Of a stretch of DNA of 64,000 nucleotides, positions 11,912 through 24,743 are shown in pieces; the first letter of the stretch is position 1; each line of letters starts with the position of its first letter. The notes below the pieces were generated by a model. That model did not search any database. It saw only the letters and a program-made list of their open reading frames with translations, and had not been told where the DNA came from. This stretch comes from Macrotrachela quadricornifera (lineage: Eukaryota; Rotifera; Eurotatoria; Philodinida; Philodinidae): assembly GCA_022393335.1 (NCBI GenBank), contig JAJEKB010020688.1, positions 1 through 64,000 on the forward strand. Reading direction: 5' to 3'. The position numbers and the translations under genes were made by a program.

Positions 11912-14900
11912 TAAGATTATATTCGAAATCATCGCATTAAAATACATCGAATGATATAAAGGTCAACGTGTTGCGCAACATTAAACTTTTTTGAAAAAGT
12001 CCCTTATTATTGTAGGAACAATCTTCGGAGTTGGAAAAATTTGTTTGTAAGCAAATAAAAGCCATTTCTGAGCAAGAAGACGGTATGTCCGCTTGTCTAT
12101 GCTAAAGTTTCTCAATGTGCTTTAAACGTAAGTTAATCATCACTGATATATAATCTAGCAAGTAGATATCATTTCACGATTTAATTTTTTTTCACAGGCA
12201 TTTCTATAACTATTGCCAAGGTAAGCGACCCAAGAGCTATTTGTACGAGGAAAAGTAAATTTAACTTATACATACATGTTCTTTCAATAGTTAAGGACTA
12301 CTATGATGTAGAAAATCTCACAAAGAACGTGCATGCACTAATATATATCCATCTGTAATACTTTATGCATACTATGTTTTCATGTATTCAATCGAATGAT
12401 TGCCAAATAAGGCAATTTACCTGAACGAAGATATAAGCCATCAGAAAATGTTCTTTTTGGATAGAACAAACGATAATAGACTGATATTCCTTAAATTGAT
12501 TTTTTCTAGTTAATTTTTCATTATAAACAATCACTTTAAGTCTTATTCTCATCATTTTTCTAAAAAAAACATTAAAAATTTTTTAAAATTTCTTTTATTA
12601 AATACACTTATTTTAGATTTTATATACATTAGTTTTCTCTTTTTAGATTTTTAACTTACATATGATAACAATTCTTTTTTCTGAAACTTTATTTGTAGAT
12701 CAAAGAATTTTCTTCACTATTGTAAAGACACAACATAATGTTTTTCAGATGTTATGCAAGACGATTCTTCGAAACTCTCTTTTCTGCACGAATCACACTA
12801 TGTTTTGTTCCTAGAATACTAAGAGAAGCTTTCCTGGAAAATTGTTTTTTTTAATGAGATTTTCAGATACACAAATTTTGATAACTGGTTTTACGATTTG
12901 GATTCTTTAATCTCAAAGATCTTTGATCAAACTTAATGGGATATTGTTGTTTTTGAAAAATATTCTTGACTTGATAAAAATACGAAATTTCATAAATCAA
13001 TTATGTATTTATACTCTTCATAGTTAGTTAGTTTTATTGAAATGATGTGATTGATTGAACTCAAGAAGATAAAGTGTGAAAATATCAATTTGTAGATATC
13101 TTTCATAGACATTAATGAAATTGATGTATATCGATGCTTGTCAGCATATTTTCTAAAGAATATTATCGATTATCAGATGAGTTTATAGTAGTAATGAATG
13201 ACTAATTTCTAAAGATATTATCATTTTAATGTTCTCAAAAATGAAAAACTAGGTCACAAAATTTTGTTTTTTTGTAAGCAAATAAAACATTCTTGTAAAG
13301 TTCGATATATGAATTTCTTTCACTCAATCTTAATGTTTTATTTGAGATTTAAAAAAGTACTTTCTAATTCTACGTCCTCAAGATAATCGTCATAGAAATT
13401 TAGTATAAACTTGCAGTACATTCTTTAAGAGAGAAAGAAAAAAAAAAGTCCCGATAGATTATATAAATCCTTTGCTTCAGATTGCAATAAAAATAATCCT
13501 AACTAATAAAAGATAAGAAAAATAAAAAAGAAATTTATTCGATAAAATATATGTATCTATACAAGAATCAACATACAACAACTATTTAATTGTTAAGAGG
13601 AGTTATTATATTACTACGAAAAAACTATAATAGATTTATATGGTAAGTGTTATCGATAAATTAGAAGAAATATACCTCTTAAGTATAATATAAAACATTT
13701 TTTTCTTATTCTTCTTTAATAAACATAGTAGTAAAATGAGATATTTTATGTCCCTAAATTGATTAAAATCATTTTAATATAAAGATCTAGTTAGCAATGT
13801 AAACATAATTAATCTTTTGTATATGTGTATACCTAAATACATAACACTTATTAATTGTACTGACGAATTATTACACATTTAATCAAGAGAAATAAGTACA
13901 AAACAAAGAGAATAATAATGATGACATTTAGTAGTTATTGAATGAGTACTTTATCAGAATATTTCCGTGACATTATCAGATTAATACAAAAAGAAAAAGA
14001 ATAAACTTCCTGTTATTACTAATACGTATAATAATTACAGTTTATATAGCATATTTACTCTATTAGAAATTTTTTATAGAATGAAGAATCATGTTAATCT
14101 TACAGTATTCTTTTATTTTTTTTTAATCTTTTATTAATCGTGAGTGTTTAATTTCCACACAACCAGTAATGATAACCAAAAAAGGTAATGTAACATTTAA
14201 ACAAACGATTTTTTGTTTTTTTTATATTATTCAATTTTTCAAGAAGTGTAAGGTTCTTCTAAGACGAAAGATGTTTTAATTGATAACCTAAGATTTTGTC
14301 TCTCAGACTCATATTGAATCTGCAAGAAATATACACTGAACATATACTAAAAGAATATTGATTGATTTTTCTGTAAAGAAAAATAAAACTCAAAGGAATA
14401 AAAACAAAAATATTGATTTATGAAGAGATTGATAAGAATCATCTAAAAAAACATAAATCATTTCTTTTATTCCTTTAGATCTGAAAGTAAATCCCAGTGG
14501 CAGAATCATAAAAAATAATAATGAATAATTTTGAAATCCATACTCTTTTGCTTTTTTTTCAAGAGAGAATAAGGACAGGAAGAGATTGAAGTCCGCTATA
14601 ATCAATTGGTAATAAATTTGTGTACATATGATTATGAATGGTACGGTACATTATAGCATAAGGTCGTTCACATCGTTCGTATACAACCACATACTGAATG
14701 ATGACATATATTTGTAGATTAATCATTCGAGATCATAACCGATCATTTACTATAAAAACAACAATCTTTCATCATAGCCACTTTCAGTAACTATGTAAAT
14801 GACGCTAAGATAATCTTGTAAGGCGTTATATACGATAACAATCTGCACTAATTCAATAGAATATTAGAATAGGATGGATTTAATCAAATTACATTATATA

Positions 14901-15599
14901 TAACTATTGCCTAAGATGCATTGTTCAATTCTGCATCTAACAAATATAAAGATATACAGTACAGAACTCCAAAACCGTTTAGAATTTTTGATAATAACAA
15001 CTTCTGTTTATATATCTTTTCAAAAATTGATAAGTTTAATATTTTCTAATATAAAATTATTATTTACCACAATTAAAAGACTTCTCAATTTTTATTAAAT
15101 TACTATTATTGATAAGAAGATAACATGAACTATAAAATAACTTAAATATATTCATAGTTGTATAATGCTATTAATTAGTATAAGTTTTTCAAAATAGAAT
15201 AAAATCTTTTCTGATGTTTCCGCAATAAATAGATAAATTAAGAACTTTTGATAATCGATTAAAAGTAGTCTGTAACAATGAGATAGAATTTTTCAATTGA
15301 AAAATCTTTCGTTTAAACTAAGCTTTACCTATAGTAAGTGGTTTACTTTTCTTGATCATAATTAATTCATTTAACATAATCCGAAATCTTCATTATTTGC
15401 TGAAAATACATAAGATCAAAACTTAGCGCTAAGCCTTGATGATAACTAAAAAACTTTCCATTAAAAGACTTTAAAGATCATATTTTTGAATTGTTGAAGG
15501 CTATAAAAATTGATAAAAAGAAGTAAGATAAATTAATAAATAACTCACCGATTGAATTAAATAATATAAATTTTAATTTAGATTAAATATTTAAATCAA
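11912..15599. other. Long AT-rich intergenic region, no gene seen
   Basis: About 3.7 kb of low-complexity AT-rich DNA. Open frames (for example 14390–14605 and 14907–15098) are short, Ile/Phe/Lys/Leu-biased and without domains. No repeat with clear boundaries was recognised. Confidence 0.4.
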
Positions 15600-17654
15600 A
15601 TGAATATCTTATTTCTATTATATATTATATTAAATATATTATTTAAAAATGTAATTTTATTACCATTACCATTTAATCAATATGCATATATGATTGCAAG
15701 AGAAGAAATTCGACAACATGATCGAGCTGTTCAAGCTAAAAATAATTTAAATTCAAAAGAAAAAATTGTTAATTTTTATTCAGAATATCTTCGAGCTAAA
15801 GATTTTTTTGATACAAAATATTATTTTTATCCATCACGTCCAATTGAAACTGAAATAAAAAATATAACAAATAATCAATTTTATAAATTTTTATTTTTAT
15901 TACCTAAAGGAGGAAATTTACATATACATGAATTTCAAATTCTTAATAGAAAATTATTACTTGAATCAATAAAAAATTCTTCAGAATATGATTTATTATA
16001 TATATGTGATCAAAATAATTGTAAAAATAATAAATATTATTTAAGTTATTTTAAAACTAATATACCATCTGGTTGGACAAAAGTTAAATATTCAAATTGG
16101 ACTATTGATGAAATTGTTAAAAAAACAACATTAATTGGAATATTAAATGATCTTAAAATACCATTATATTCAACTGATACTGAAGCTCGATGGGATTTAG
16201 CTAATCAATATGGAGTTTTTAATATATATGCTGATTTAATAAGACATAATAATACAAGATTTAATTATATGAAATTAGTTTTAGATGATGCACTTAATGA
16301 AAATATTCAATTATTAGAATTTCGACGAGGATTTTTTGGAAATTTATTTTATTTTCATGAAAATGGTTCAAGAATATCCATTAGTGCTACAGAAGAATTA
16401 GATTTATTATTAAAATTTAAAAATGAATATATATTAAAAAATCCTAAATTAATTGATTTTATATTTATTATTTATAGTTCAAGAAGATCATCAAAAGAAC
16501 AAATTAATAACCAAATAAATACATTAATTAATCTTCAACAATTATATCCAGATTTTATTCGAGGTTATGATATGGTTGGAGAAGAAGATCAAGGACATAC
16601 TATTTTATTTCATAGTGATAGTCTTATTAAAGCATTTAATTATTCAATAAATAGTCAAAAAAAATTTCAATTATTTTTTCATGCTGGTGAAACAAATTGG
16701 CCTGAACAACATCTTTTATCAAATCATGGTGATGGTGTATCAACATTTGAAAATATTTATGATGCACTTGTACTTCGTACTCGTCGAATTGGTCATGGAC
16801 TTAGTTTAGCTAAACGTCCAGATATGTATAAATATATTCGTCAACGTCAAATAGCAATTGAAGTTTGTCCAGCAAGTAATCAAATTTTAGGTAAATCTTA
16901 TTTATTTATTTATTTATTTATTTCTATTTCATTTATTTATTACATTAAAAAAGGTTATGTTGCTGATCTTCGTAATCATCCAGGTATTGTTTATCATCGA
17001 AGTGGAATTCCAATTGTATTAGCTGGTGATGATCCTGGAAGTTTTGGTTATAATCAATTAACTGTAGATTATTATTTAGCAACAATGGCATGGAGTTTAA
17101 ATCTTGCTGATTTAAAACAAATTGCTTGGAATTCTATTCAATATAGTTCACTATCAGATAATAAAAAAACAGAAGGTTTTCAAAAATGGGAAAATCAATG
17201 GAATTTATTTATTGATTATTCATATATATTAGCATGTAATCAAACATTTCCAAATATATCAATGAATATATCCGGTATATTACCTGCATATGGTCCATAT
17301 AATCAATCTATTAATATAACACTCTTTGGATCAGGTTTTGAAATAGCAATATGTAAAACAATTATTTGTAAATTTAATGAAAAAGAAACAAATGGAACAC
17401 TTGCTAATTTAAATGAAATTATATGTCCAACACCTTCAAATAATAATGATCTTTCGATTGTATCAGTTTCAATTATAATTGATAATAAAATTATTCCATC
17501 AGGATTAAATTATGAATATGTTTCATCATTAGTAGTTATCGATGATGAAAATTTAGATACAACTACTCCGTCAAAAGGTAATCAAATTATAATAATCAAT
17601 CAATATTCGATTATTACTTTATTATTATTACTTTCGTTGGTGTTTATACAATAG
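15600..17654 (+). CDS. ADA2/ADGF-type adenosine deaminase with C-terminal IPT/TIG domain
   Basis: Coding exons 15600..16890 and 16954..17654, about 663 aa. The 63-nt intron (16891–16953, GTAAAT…AAAAAG) is a multiple of three and open, so an unspliced reading adds 21 hydrophobic residues between ILG and YVADLRNHP, inside the conserved core. A signal peptide comes first. Zn and catalytic motifs of the adenosine deaminase fold are present: LPKGGNLHIH (metal HxH, ~107–109), HAGETNW (~361, catalytic Glu), GHGLSLAKRPD (~399) and AGDDPGSFG (~454). The family hydrolyses extracellular adenosine to inosine. Beyond the usual ADA2 end, residues ~535–620 read as an IPT/TIG Ig-like domain (PAYGPYNQSINITLFGSGF), then a hydrophobic tail SIITLLLLLSLVFIQ that could be a GPI signal or membrane anchor. 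The IPT addition is unusual. Confidence 0.88.
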   Translation: MNILFLLYIILNILFKNVILLPLPFNQYAYMIAREEIRQHDRAVQAKNNLNSKEKIVNFYSEYLRAKDFFDTKYYFYPSRPIETEIKNITNNQFYKFLFLLPKGGNLHIHEFQILNRKLLLESIKNSSEYDLLYICDQNNCKNNKYYLSYFKTNIPSGWTKVKYSNWTIDEIVKKTTLIGILNDLKIPLYSTDTEARWDLANQYGVFNIYADLIRHNNTRFNYMKLVLDDALNENIQLLEFRRGFFGNLFYFHENGSRISISATEELDLLLKFKNEYILKNPKLIDFIFIIYSSRRSSKEQINNQINTLINLQQLYPDFIRGYDMVGEEDQGHTILFHSDSLIKAFNYSINSQKKFQLFFHAGETNWPEQHLLSNHGDGVSTFENIYDALVLRTRRIGHGLSLAKRPDMYKYIRQRQIAIEVCPASNQILGKSYLFIYLFISISFIYYIKKGYVADLRNHPGIVYHRSGIPIVLAGDDPGSFGYNQLTVDYYLATMAWSLNLADLKQIAWNSIQYSSLSDNKKTEGFQKWENQWNLFIDYSYILACNQTFPNISMNISGILPAYGPYNQSINITLFGSGFEIAICKTIICKFNEKETNGTLANLNEIICPTPSNNNDLSIVSVSIIIDNKIIPSGLNYEYVSSLVVIDDENLDTTTPSKGNQIIIINQYSIITLLLLLSLVFIQ

Positions 17655-17983
17655 ATTAAAATAAACAATAAATATTTTGAAATATTATTATTTTTTTTTA
17701 TTGTTGTTTTTTTCAATATAAAATAATTTTGAAGAAACATAAACTTTCATGTTAACCAACCATTGACAAAGATTTTTATGGATTTTTTTTATTTTTCATA
17801 AAGAATGATTCCTTAGTATAAGAAAAAAACATTATTATATTACTGTTGTATTAGTCAATAACAGATGAAATAAAGATACATGTTTTTATCTAATATTTTT
17901 AATGACATACTTTTATTTAAAAGTTAGATCAATAGACAGGACAAGTATGTACAATTGTTTTCTGTTTTTTTTTATATTCTACT
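17655..17983. other. 3' flank of the adenosine deaminase gene
   Basis: AATAAA-like signals occur shortly after the stop (17661–17671). Otherwise AT-rich with no supported feature. Confidence 0.35.
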
Positions 17984-19288
17984 TCCCAGTCAAACGTAGA
18001 AGTCTGAAAAACGCATGTAAATGCAGTATTATCGTTATATGTACACGCATGCATCATTACGATATATCATGCGTGTAGACGCGTCACACAGTTTACTATA
18101 TTCGCGGTTGCATGCATGAAAGTTTGTGCATCTACACGCTCTGTATCTTCCCTTGCGAGGACGTGCATGACAATATTGTAATGATCCAAAAATGAAATAC
18201 ATATTGCGAACATGCATGAACACGCAGAAGTATTTTTTCCAGAGATAAGATTCGAACATACTCACTTTATTTTATAAGACGAGCTGTTGCACCATTCAAC
18301 CATTTACTTACATTAGAAAATACAATCAAAAATGAGTTTATAATGATCATCCGATAAGTGCTATTTATACATGTGCATAAAATTTAACTAAGGGGGAAAA
18401 ATAGATTTTTTACGATTAGAATCAAAATTAAATAAAAAAAATCAGTTTAATCAAAATAAAATTAATTTAACTAAGAATATTAGAAGAAAAAAATGTATCA
18501 TCAAATTTTTAATCTCTGCTGTTCAAAATATCAATTCAAGGATGAAACATCTGAAATCAGATATTTTTATTTTTTTTGTAATTTCTAAATTTGAAATCAA
18601 TTGATTTTAAATTTAAAAAAATAAGTTTAACGATTGTAATTAATCAATCAAAAAAGTCTGATTTTATTTCTTTCACACTTGAGTCTAACAATGATAAAGA
18701 ATTATAAAAAGTGGAGTTTTTCAAGTAAATATAATATAGTTATCACAAAATTGTGACAAGTTTTATGGAAAATAAATAAATACGCTTTGATAGAAAAGTT
18801 AAATTCTTGCAAGAAGCAGCATGTAGAATATAAGGTAGTAAAATTTCGCATGTCAACGCAGAATCGATTCAGTATTAGCTTTCATAAATACACTTCTTTT
18901 GCGTTGACACACAAAATTTCGAGAATATCTCGCTATTATGCAAGTACACGCAGATAATGTTTTAGCGTTTTCATGCAAGACATATGTATTGTATAAACAT
19001 GCGAGAGAATCGCATGCGAGTATCTGCATAAGTAGATTTCATGCACAATCCTACATGTTTTACTAAAAAATTTCAAAATTTGCATATCCATCCATGTACT
19101 TACAAAATGCAACTCCACGCGTGTATTCATGTTTTGTATTTACACGCAAAAAGTGAAAATATTTCATATAACTTGCGTGATAATGCATGGCCTATAATGA
19201 TTTAAAAAATATTTTGCATGTCGATGCGTGTTTTAAGAAATTTTTTGCAAGTACACGCGTTTCTCTGACTTTCACATTTTACTGGGTT
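17984..19288. mobile_element. GC-rich repeat island with tRNA-like core (copy 1)
   Basis: Two blocks (about 18010–18240 and 18840–19270) are studded with degenerate repeats of type TTGCATGTACACGCG and CATGCGTGTAGACGCG in AT-rich surroundings. A tRNA-like segment on the minus strand (about 18240–18310) sits next to the first block. The outer edges read CCCAGTCAAA (about 17986) and TTTTACTGGG (about 19277–19286), a short inverted pair. Seen on the minus strand the order is array, ~520-bp spacer, tRNA-like, array, the same as the 61901–63286 island. I infer a non-autonomous, possibly RNA polymerase III-transcribed element; no open frame supports an enzyme. Confidence 0.5.
18238..18312 (-). repeat. 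tRNA-like (SINE-head-like) segment
   Basis: On the minus strand an A-box-like TGGTTGAATGGTGCA is followed, about 45 nt later, by the B-box-like GTTCGAATC, with CTTATAA between as a possible anticodon loop (UAU). The stems are poor and no clean cloverleaf forms, so this is a tRNA-derived promoter or tRNA relic, not a working tRNA gene. Confidence 0.4.
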
Positions 19289-20035
19289 ATGGGATAAAAA
19301 CGAAAAAGATTCTTTTTTTGCATTAAATACAATTTTTGATTAATATAATCTCTCAAACGTATATTTACTCAAATTATACGAAGAGTGATCAAACAGTTTT
19401 CAAGATCGAAACTTATATGAAACTGTCGTGAGTCTAATAATGAAATATAAAGAAATTTTAAGTTTCACATACATAAACTCTTATAGCAGCGTCGTGGCAT
19501 GGAGAGAGAATAGCGTTATTCGAAGAGCCATGACTCAAAGTCGGTTTTATATGCACAATGATTCTATCCTTGCTTTACAATTCAATATTGAATTAAATAT
19601 CTACATTAAGAATAGCTATTTTCATTTGAATGATACTCATTAGAAGTTGAATTAGTCAGTTATTTAATTGATGTTCTTTAAACAATGTCTTTTTCATGTG
19701 AAAAACTATTCAGTGATGTAATATGTTTTAAATTATTTATTAAACATCAAATTTTAGCAGCATACAACTATGTCTCATGAAAAGAACGACACCTGAAAAT
19801 ATATTTTATCTTTCATTAAATAGTATAGAATTATATTTATTGCTGGTGTATTATTTTCGTATCTTTAGCATGCACCTTCTCTTGTTCCTATGAGAGAAAT
19901 GTATTTTACAAAAACCTCATAAACTTGTAACTATGTTTTCAGAAACATTTTTTTCTCCTAAAGAAAAACATTGAATTTATGTTCTTAAATTTATTGATAA
20001 ATATTTTTAATATTAAAATAAATATGTTAGATAAT
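19289..20035. other. Intergenic, no gene seen
   Basis: AT-rich with no supportable gene. The 71-codon frame near 19428 has no family resemblance. Confidence 0.35.
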
Positions 20036-21932
20036 TTAAGAATATAACATACAAACTTCAGATACACTAAGTTCACGATTATAAATACGTACTTCATCAA
20101 TGGTACCGGCATATGCTTTACTAGTAACATATGGTGAATGACAACTTGTAGGTCCGGATAATCTATTTGCCAAAGTAATATAAGTAACATTCTCAGGAAT
20201 ATTTGTTATATTCACTGCAGATGATTTGTACATTGTTCTATTAAGATAAAGACGAATACCATTTGTTGGACTAAATGTTTGAACAATATGTGTCCAGATA
20301 TTTATTGAGACATTATATCCAACAGCATATACGGAAGGACCTAACGCCATTACAGCAGTTGGAACAAAAAAACCAAGTGTTGATGAACATGAACCAGTAC
20401 CATTGGATTGAGTCGATGCATGAACTAAAATTCCAGCAAGACTTAATGGTTTTATCCAAAATGAAATGGAATATGGTTGTGTCCTGGCACCTAAAGCTGT
20501 GAATCCAGATGCTTGAAAATAAGCATTTAGTGAATTGAATTGAAGAGCATGATTTGTTCGACCAACTACTGTTGTTTGTCCACTAGCAATGCCATGTAAT
20601 AAATAATAACCTGAATCAAATATTGATCCACAATCAAATGAATAGTAAGCAAGAAGACTTGCATCATCTAAGATTTCATAAGCATTTTTAACTCGATATG
20701 TAACTGATACATGATCAATATAACCAATAAAATAACTATTTAAAACAGGTACACTACCGATTATTACATTACCTGATTGACCAAGATAAAGATTAGGAGT
20801 ATTAGGATTATAAATATTTACGTTGTCTAATATTCCATTCAAATAAATGAATCTTTGTCGACGATAATAATCATAAACGAATGCAACATGATACCATATA
20901 CCACTATTAAGAATAGTGATGCCATTAACATCATCTAATCCAAAACTCATATACAAAATTTTGTTAGAAGTAATTCCAAAATGAAGACATTGATCAAGAT
21001 TAACATTTTCACATTCACTAAATAGGGCCATAGTAATATTACTTATATTTGATAGATAAAACCAAAGTTCTACGGTAAAACTTCGTTGATAAAAATTAAT
21101 ATAAGGTATCATAACGTAATTATTAACAGAGATTTTTACGGCTTGTCTTATATATCCAGTGACAAAAGATGGACTTCCAATCAATGTTCCATTGTAAATA
21201 TTCATCAAATCAGAACTATCATTATCAAATGGCCAAAGTGCTATCAAAGTTTGAATCACGAGGTAATATACTTGGACATGTTGATTGAACTATCATAGAA
21301 AAACAAAAAGAATCATATATTATGGCTAAATTTAAAAGCCTACCACAAATAGTACCATTCCAAGTAGCTGTTGAATCACATAAACATTTATTACATGACG
21401 AAGAACATCGAAGACCAATATCTTGTCGGCAAGCTTCATTCATGTTGCATGAATCATGATAAAAAACTTGATTTAAACACATTAAACCATTCCAATAAGT
21501 TCCCAATGGACAATGTAATACTTGATTAATACAAACTAAATATCGATCAATTACAGAAATATTAGAATCACATATTTTATTATAACCATTATAGAATGAA
21601 GTATCATAATGAAGACCACTTACTCTTGAAGTAGATGATGAAGAAATAATGATAGTACCTGTATCAATTGAACCTTGATATAAACGACAAGTAAAAGGCC
21701 AAGAAGTATCACTAACAAATGTACGACAAAGTGGATTTATGTTACATTGAATATAACATAAAACAAATTTTGATATATCAGTATAGGTAGCAATAAGTTC
21801 ATTAGGATTTGCTGGAAGAAAATCAGTACCAGCTTCTTGAAAAGTCATTATTGATTGAAAAATTTGACTTTGAATATTAATATTATTAATAAAGATAAAC
21901 ATTAGAATAAAATAATACTTTAGTATATACAT
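20036..21932 (-). CDS. Secreted PAN/apple-like and double LamG-jellyroll protein
   Basis: Signal peptide (YYFILMFIFINNINIQSQ), then a Cys-containing PAN/apple-like module (~25–115; CYIQCNINPLCRTF), then an EGF-like Cys-rich stretch (~120–195), then two LamG-like jellyroll (Laminin_G_3) domains starting at LWPFDNDSSDLMNIYNG and at LLAYYSFDCGSIFDSG. The second ends in the typical AGTIDEVRIYNRELSVSE. The protein is probably extracellular and carbohydrate- or protein-binding. Preferred model: exons 21344..21932 and 20036..21240, with a 103-nt intron that keeps the frame (about 597 aa). Alternative: a 54-nt intron (21290–21343) plus a very short 31-nt intron (21241–21271), adding six residues. Either bridges the two overlapping out-of-phase frames at 21225–21259, so no true frameshift need be assumed. 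Confidence 0.8.
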
Positions 21933-24196
21933 ATTTTTACCAGTAAAATTCTTAAAATGAAATGATAATAATAATATTTTTAATTTGAAAAAAATAAATA
22001 CTTTATATTCAGTTGATTTTGCTATTTTTAGGTATNNNNNNNNNNATTGTTTTCAAAATCTTGATAAGTGGTATTCGAGTTCTGTTACTATTTTCATCTC
22101 TTCTTCTTCTAACAGATTTGTTATTAACTTAAGTTATGCATATACTGACGAAAGGAATTATACATTGATTTCTGTAGACAACATTTTAAAAAGTTTCTTT
22201 GAATAGATAATGATAGAAAATGCACTTATTTTATAAATGATTTGTAAACGGAGATGGGCAGCTCCGAAACCGGAGCCAAACTGGTGATTTCAAGCTTAGG
22301 GTCGAAACGGAGCTAGAGTCGGTGATCATTTGCCGGCGCTGTGAATTTTCCTCGTTCTATTCATATCTGTTGATTGTGAGCGTGTTCAATGTGAAACATT
22401 TCTTGCCGTCTTGAACAACAGACAATTATCATTTTCATCAGAACGAGTCCTTTTGTTTTGCGAAAGACAGAAGAATCACTAATCAAGAGAATATGCTCTA
22501 GCGTACTCACACGAGTAGGAGAAAAAGCACTTTGTTTTTAAAATGAAATATCTAACTACAGTATTCGTATATTTAAATGAATAAAAAAACTAATGAGGAA
22601 TAGATTGTGATAAATGCCATGGACTGGTATGAGTATACGATCATAGGGAAAAAATAGAATCGTAGCCAGCCTTACTACCTCTTATCGATGTGATTTTAAT
22701 AGGAAAGAATTTCTGACACCGTATATGACTATTTAATAAGGCACGATGAGGATTTTGCGAGAGGGCTTATTTGTCCACTTAACGACCCCCTCCTTTGATA
22801 TTTTATATTATGAATAGACTTTGTATTAACTGCAATATTTATACTATTATATGTTTACTCACCCCATCCTACACTCTAAAACATAGAACTTGTAATTCAA
22901 ACAAGCAATTCATTTAAATAAGAACACACTTGTGTTATTACTCAATTTCTAATCAAATATAATATAATGTTTTTAACGTCAATACAAGCATAATAGAAAG
23001 CTGCTAACTCAGGAATCGACAGAACTTGATGCAATCTTACAAATCAAAAGTATTTAGATATCAAGAACATATTTTAAAGTAAAAGAAATGATTTTTTTCC
23101 AGAAGGCATCTTTGTAAATCTCAGTTTCTTCAAACTTATTTTTCGAATATGTTTTAACCACTCTATATACCTGTATCGTAATTATTTTATCTATTCCTTT
23201 ACTTCATTTTTCTTGCATATTTTTTTTTGCTTTTGCTCAAAAAAACAAAACGAAAATTGGTAATTATTTCTGAGCAGTCATTCACCAATAGTAACAAATG
23301 TGATGCATCCAACTGAAACGAAGACATCGCTGTAATCATCGAACTGTGTCGTTAATAACAGCTTTGATAACGCTTTTTGATAGTGTATAAACGAATAAAA
23401 GTATCAAGGACGAATACATTAATTGATCGTTTACAATCATAAAGGTAAGTAGAAATAAGACGGTTACATATCTGTTATACTTTAATATTAGAAATGTTAA
23501 TTTTCAATCAAATCAAATGCTCATGATTGATTTCGATAATTTTTTTTGAGATACTTCTTGTTGCTTTCAAAAGAATATAAAGTTAATTTCTCATAACTCG
23601 ATTAATTTTAATTTTGTATCTAGACTCTTTGAAAGTAAGGAAGCGAGAGATTGGATCTTTTAATAAAAAAGTTTATTAGTCAAACTCTTTACTTTTGTAA
23701 ATAAATTGTGGAATTCACACATCTTCTATAGTTGAACTAAACTCATATAAAATATGTAAATCGGTGAATCCTATCATATAATCGTTTACTTGCACAAAGT
23801 CAGACTGATCTATTCAGAACATTCAAAAAATGTATTCTAACCATTTAAATTTCAAGAGATAAGTTTAGATTTTTTTCTAGTTAAATAAAACTTCGCTGGG
23901 CAATATCGTTCAAAGCCTTTTCCACTGCCAAAGAATTCTAGAAAAATGAATCAGACATTCATTGTCATAGGATTCTAGGAGAGAATTCGCGTTTAATATT
24001 ATCGATTTTAATACATATATATTGTGAAAAGAAATAAATCATCTAATTTTAAAAATTTAAGAACTATGAGTATATTTTCAGTGGTATTATCGATGTTTCT
24101 AAAAAAAATGTCTGTGTTCAATTTAATGGAGAATGACTGCTTTTAGGATTGAACTAAATTTTTGGTCAAGTAGAAAACTGTGATTTATTGTTGGTA
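21933..24196. other. Intergenic region with a 10-bp gap and a GC-rich block
   Basis: An N gap occupies 22036–22045. A GC-rich patch (about 22248–22345) contains repeated GGAGC/CCGGAGCC/CGGAGCT motifs that contrast with the AT background and look like a small interspersed repeat. No gene is supported in the remaining 2 kb. Confidence 0.4.
22036..22045. other. Assembly gap (10 N)
   Basis: Ten undetermined bases. The open frame crossing it is meaningless. Confidence 0.99.
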
Positions 24197-24254
24197 ATGG
24201 ATCAACTTAATCGTGTTTGGTACTTGATATTGATAATGATTACATTCCTTTTAA

Positions 24255-24743
24255 TTGCATTGGCAGAAGATAACCTATTATCAACATCGAAAATTCATTG
24301 AAATTCAACTGTCAGAGATAGAGCTACTTTATCTTAATGAACGGTTACAAACCAAAGAACATATGAATCTTGATGATGCAATGAATACAATAATCGAATT
24401 GGAACACTATTACACACTTTTCAAGAATGATAATAAATCGTATTCACCATCATATATGGTCGACAAGGCTTGGCATCAACACATTCTTCATACAGAAATG
24501 TACGGCAATTTCTCCCGCAAGCATTTTAATTTAGATATTTTGCATCATCTTCCTTTCTGGGCTGGAAATATAGAAGAAGTGACGAAATCAGCAGATCCTA
24601 AAGAAGAATCTGGTGCAAAGCGAACATATAAAGCTATAGTTTCTTTGTTCGGTGTAAAAAATGTTAATGAAACAGTATGGCTTTTGGAAGAACCTGACTC
24701 CGAACATTCTGCGCCAAAGACAATTGGACATGCTGATTTGTAA
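24255..24743 (+). CDS. DUF1399/glycine-rich-domain-like protein
   Basis: 162 residues in one open frame. The segment VDKAWHQHILHTEMYGNF followed about ten residues later by LHHLPFW is the hallmark of the DUF1399/glycine-rich-domain-like family (VDxxWHxHIL…Y…HHxP), whose biochemical role is unclear. The 5' end is uncertain. A pyrimidine-rich TTGCATTGGCAG acceptor-like site ends at about 24266, just inside the frame, and an ATG at 24197 could provide a short upstream exon (a ~52-nt intron with a weak GTTTGG donor would keep frame). No signal peptide is seen in the called frame. Whether it is expressed is unknown; the flanks are gene-poor. Confidence 0.6.
   Translation: MHWQKITYYQHRKFIEIQLSEIELLYLNERLQTKEHMNLDDAMNTIIELEHYYTLFKNDNKSYSPSYMVDKAWHQHILHTEMYGNFSRKHFNLDILHHLPFWAGNIEEVTKSADPKEESGAKRTYKAIVSLFGVKNVNETVWLLEEPDSEHSAPKTIGHADL

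Noticed and set aside
21225..21259. Frameshift in the PAN/LamG gene
   Set aside because: A 103-nt GT–AG intron (21241–21343) restores the frame, so no lesion need be assumed.
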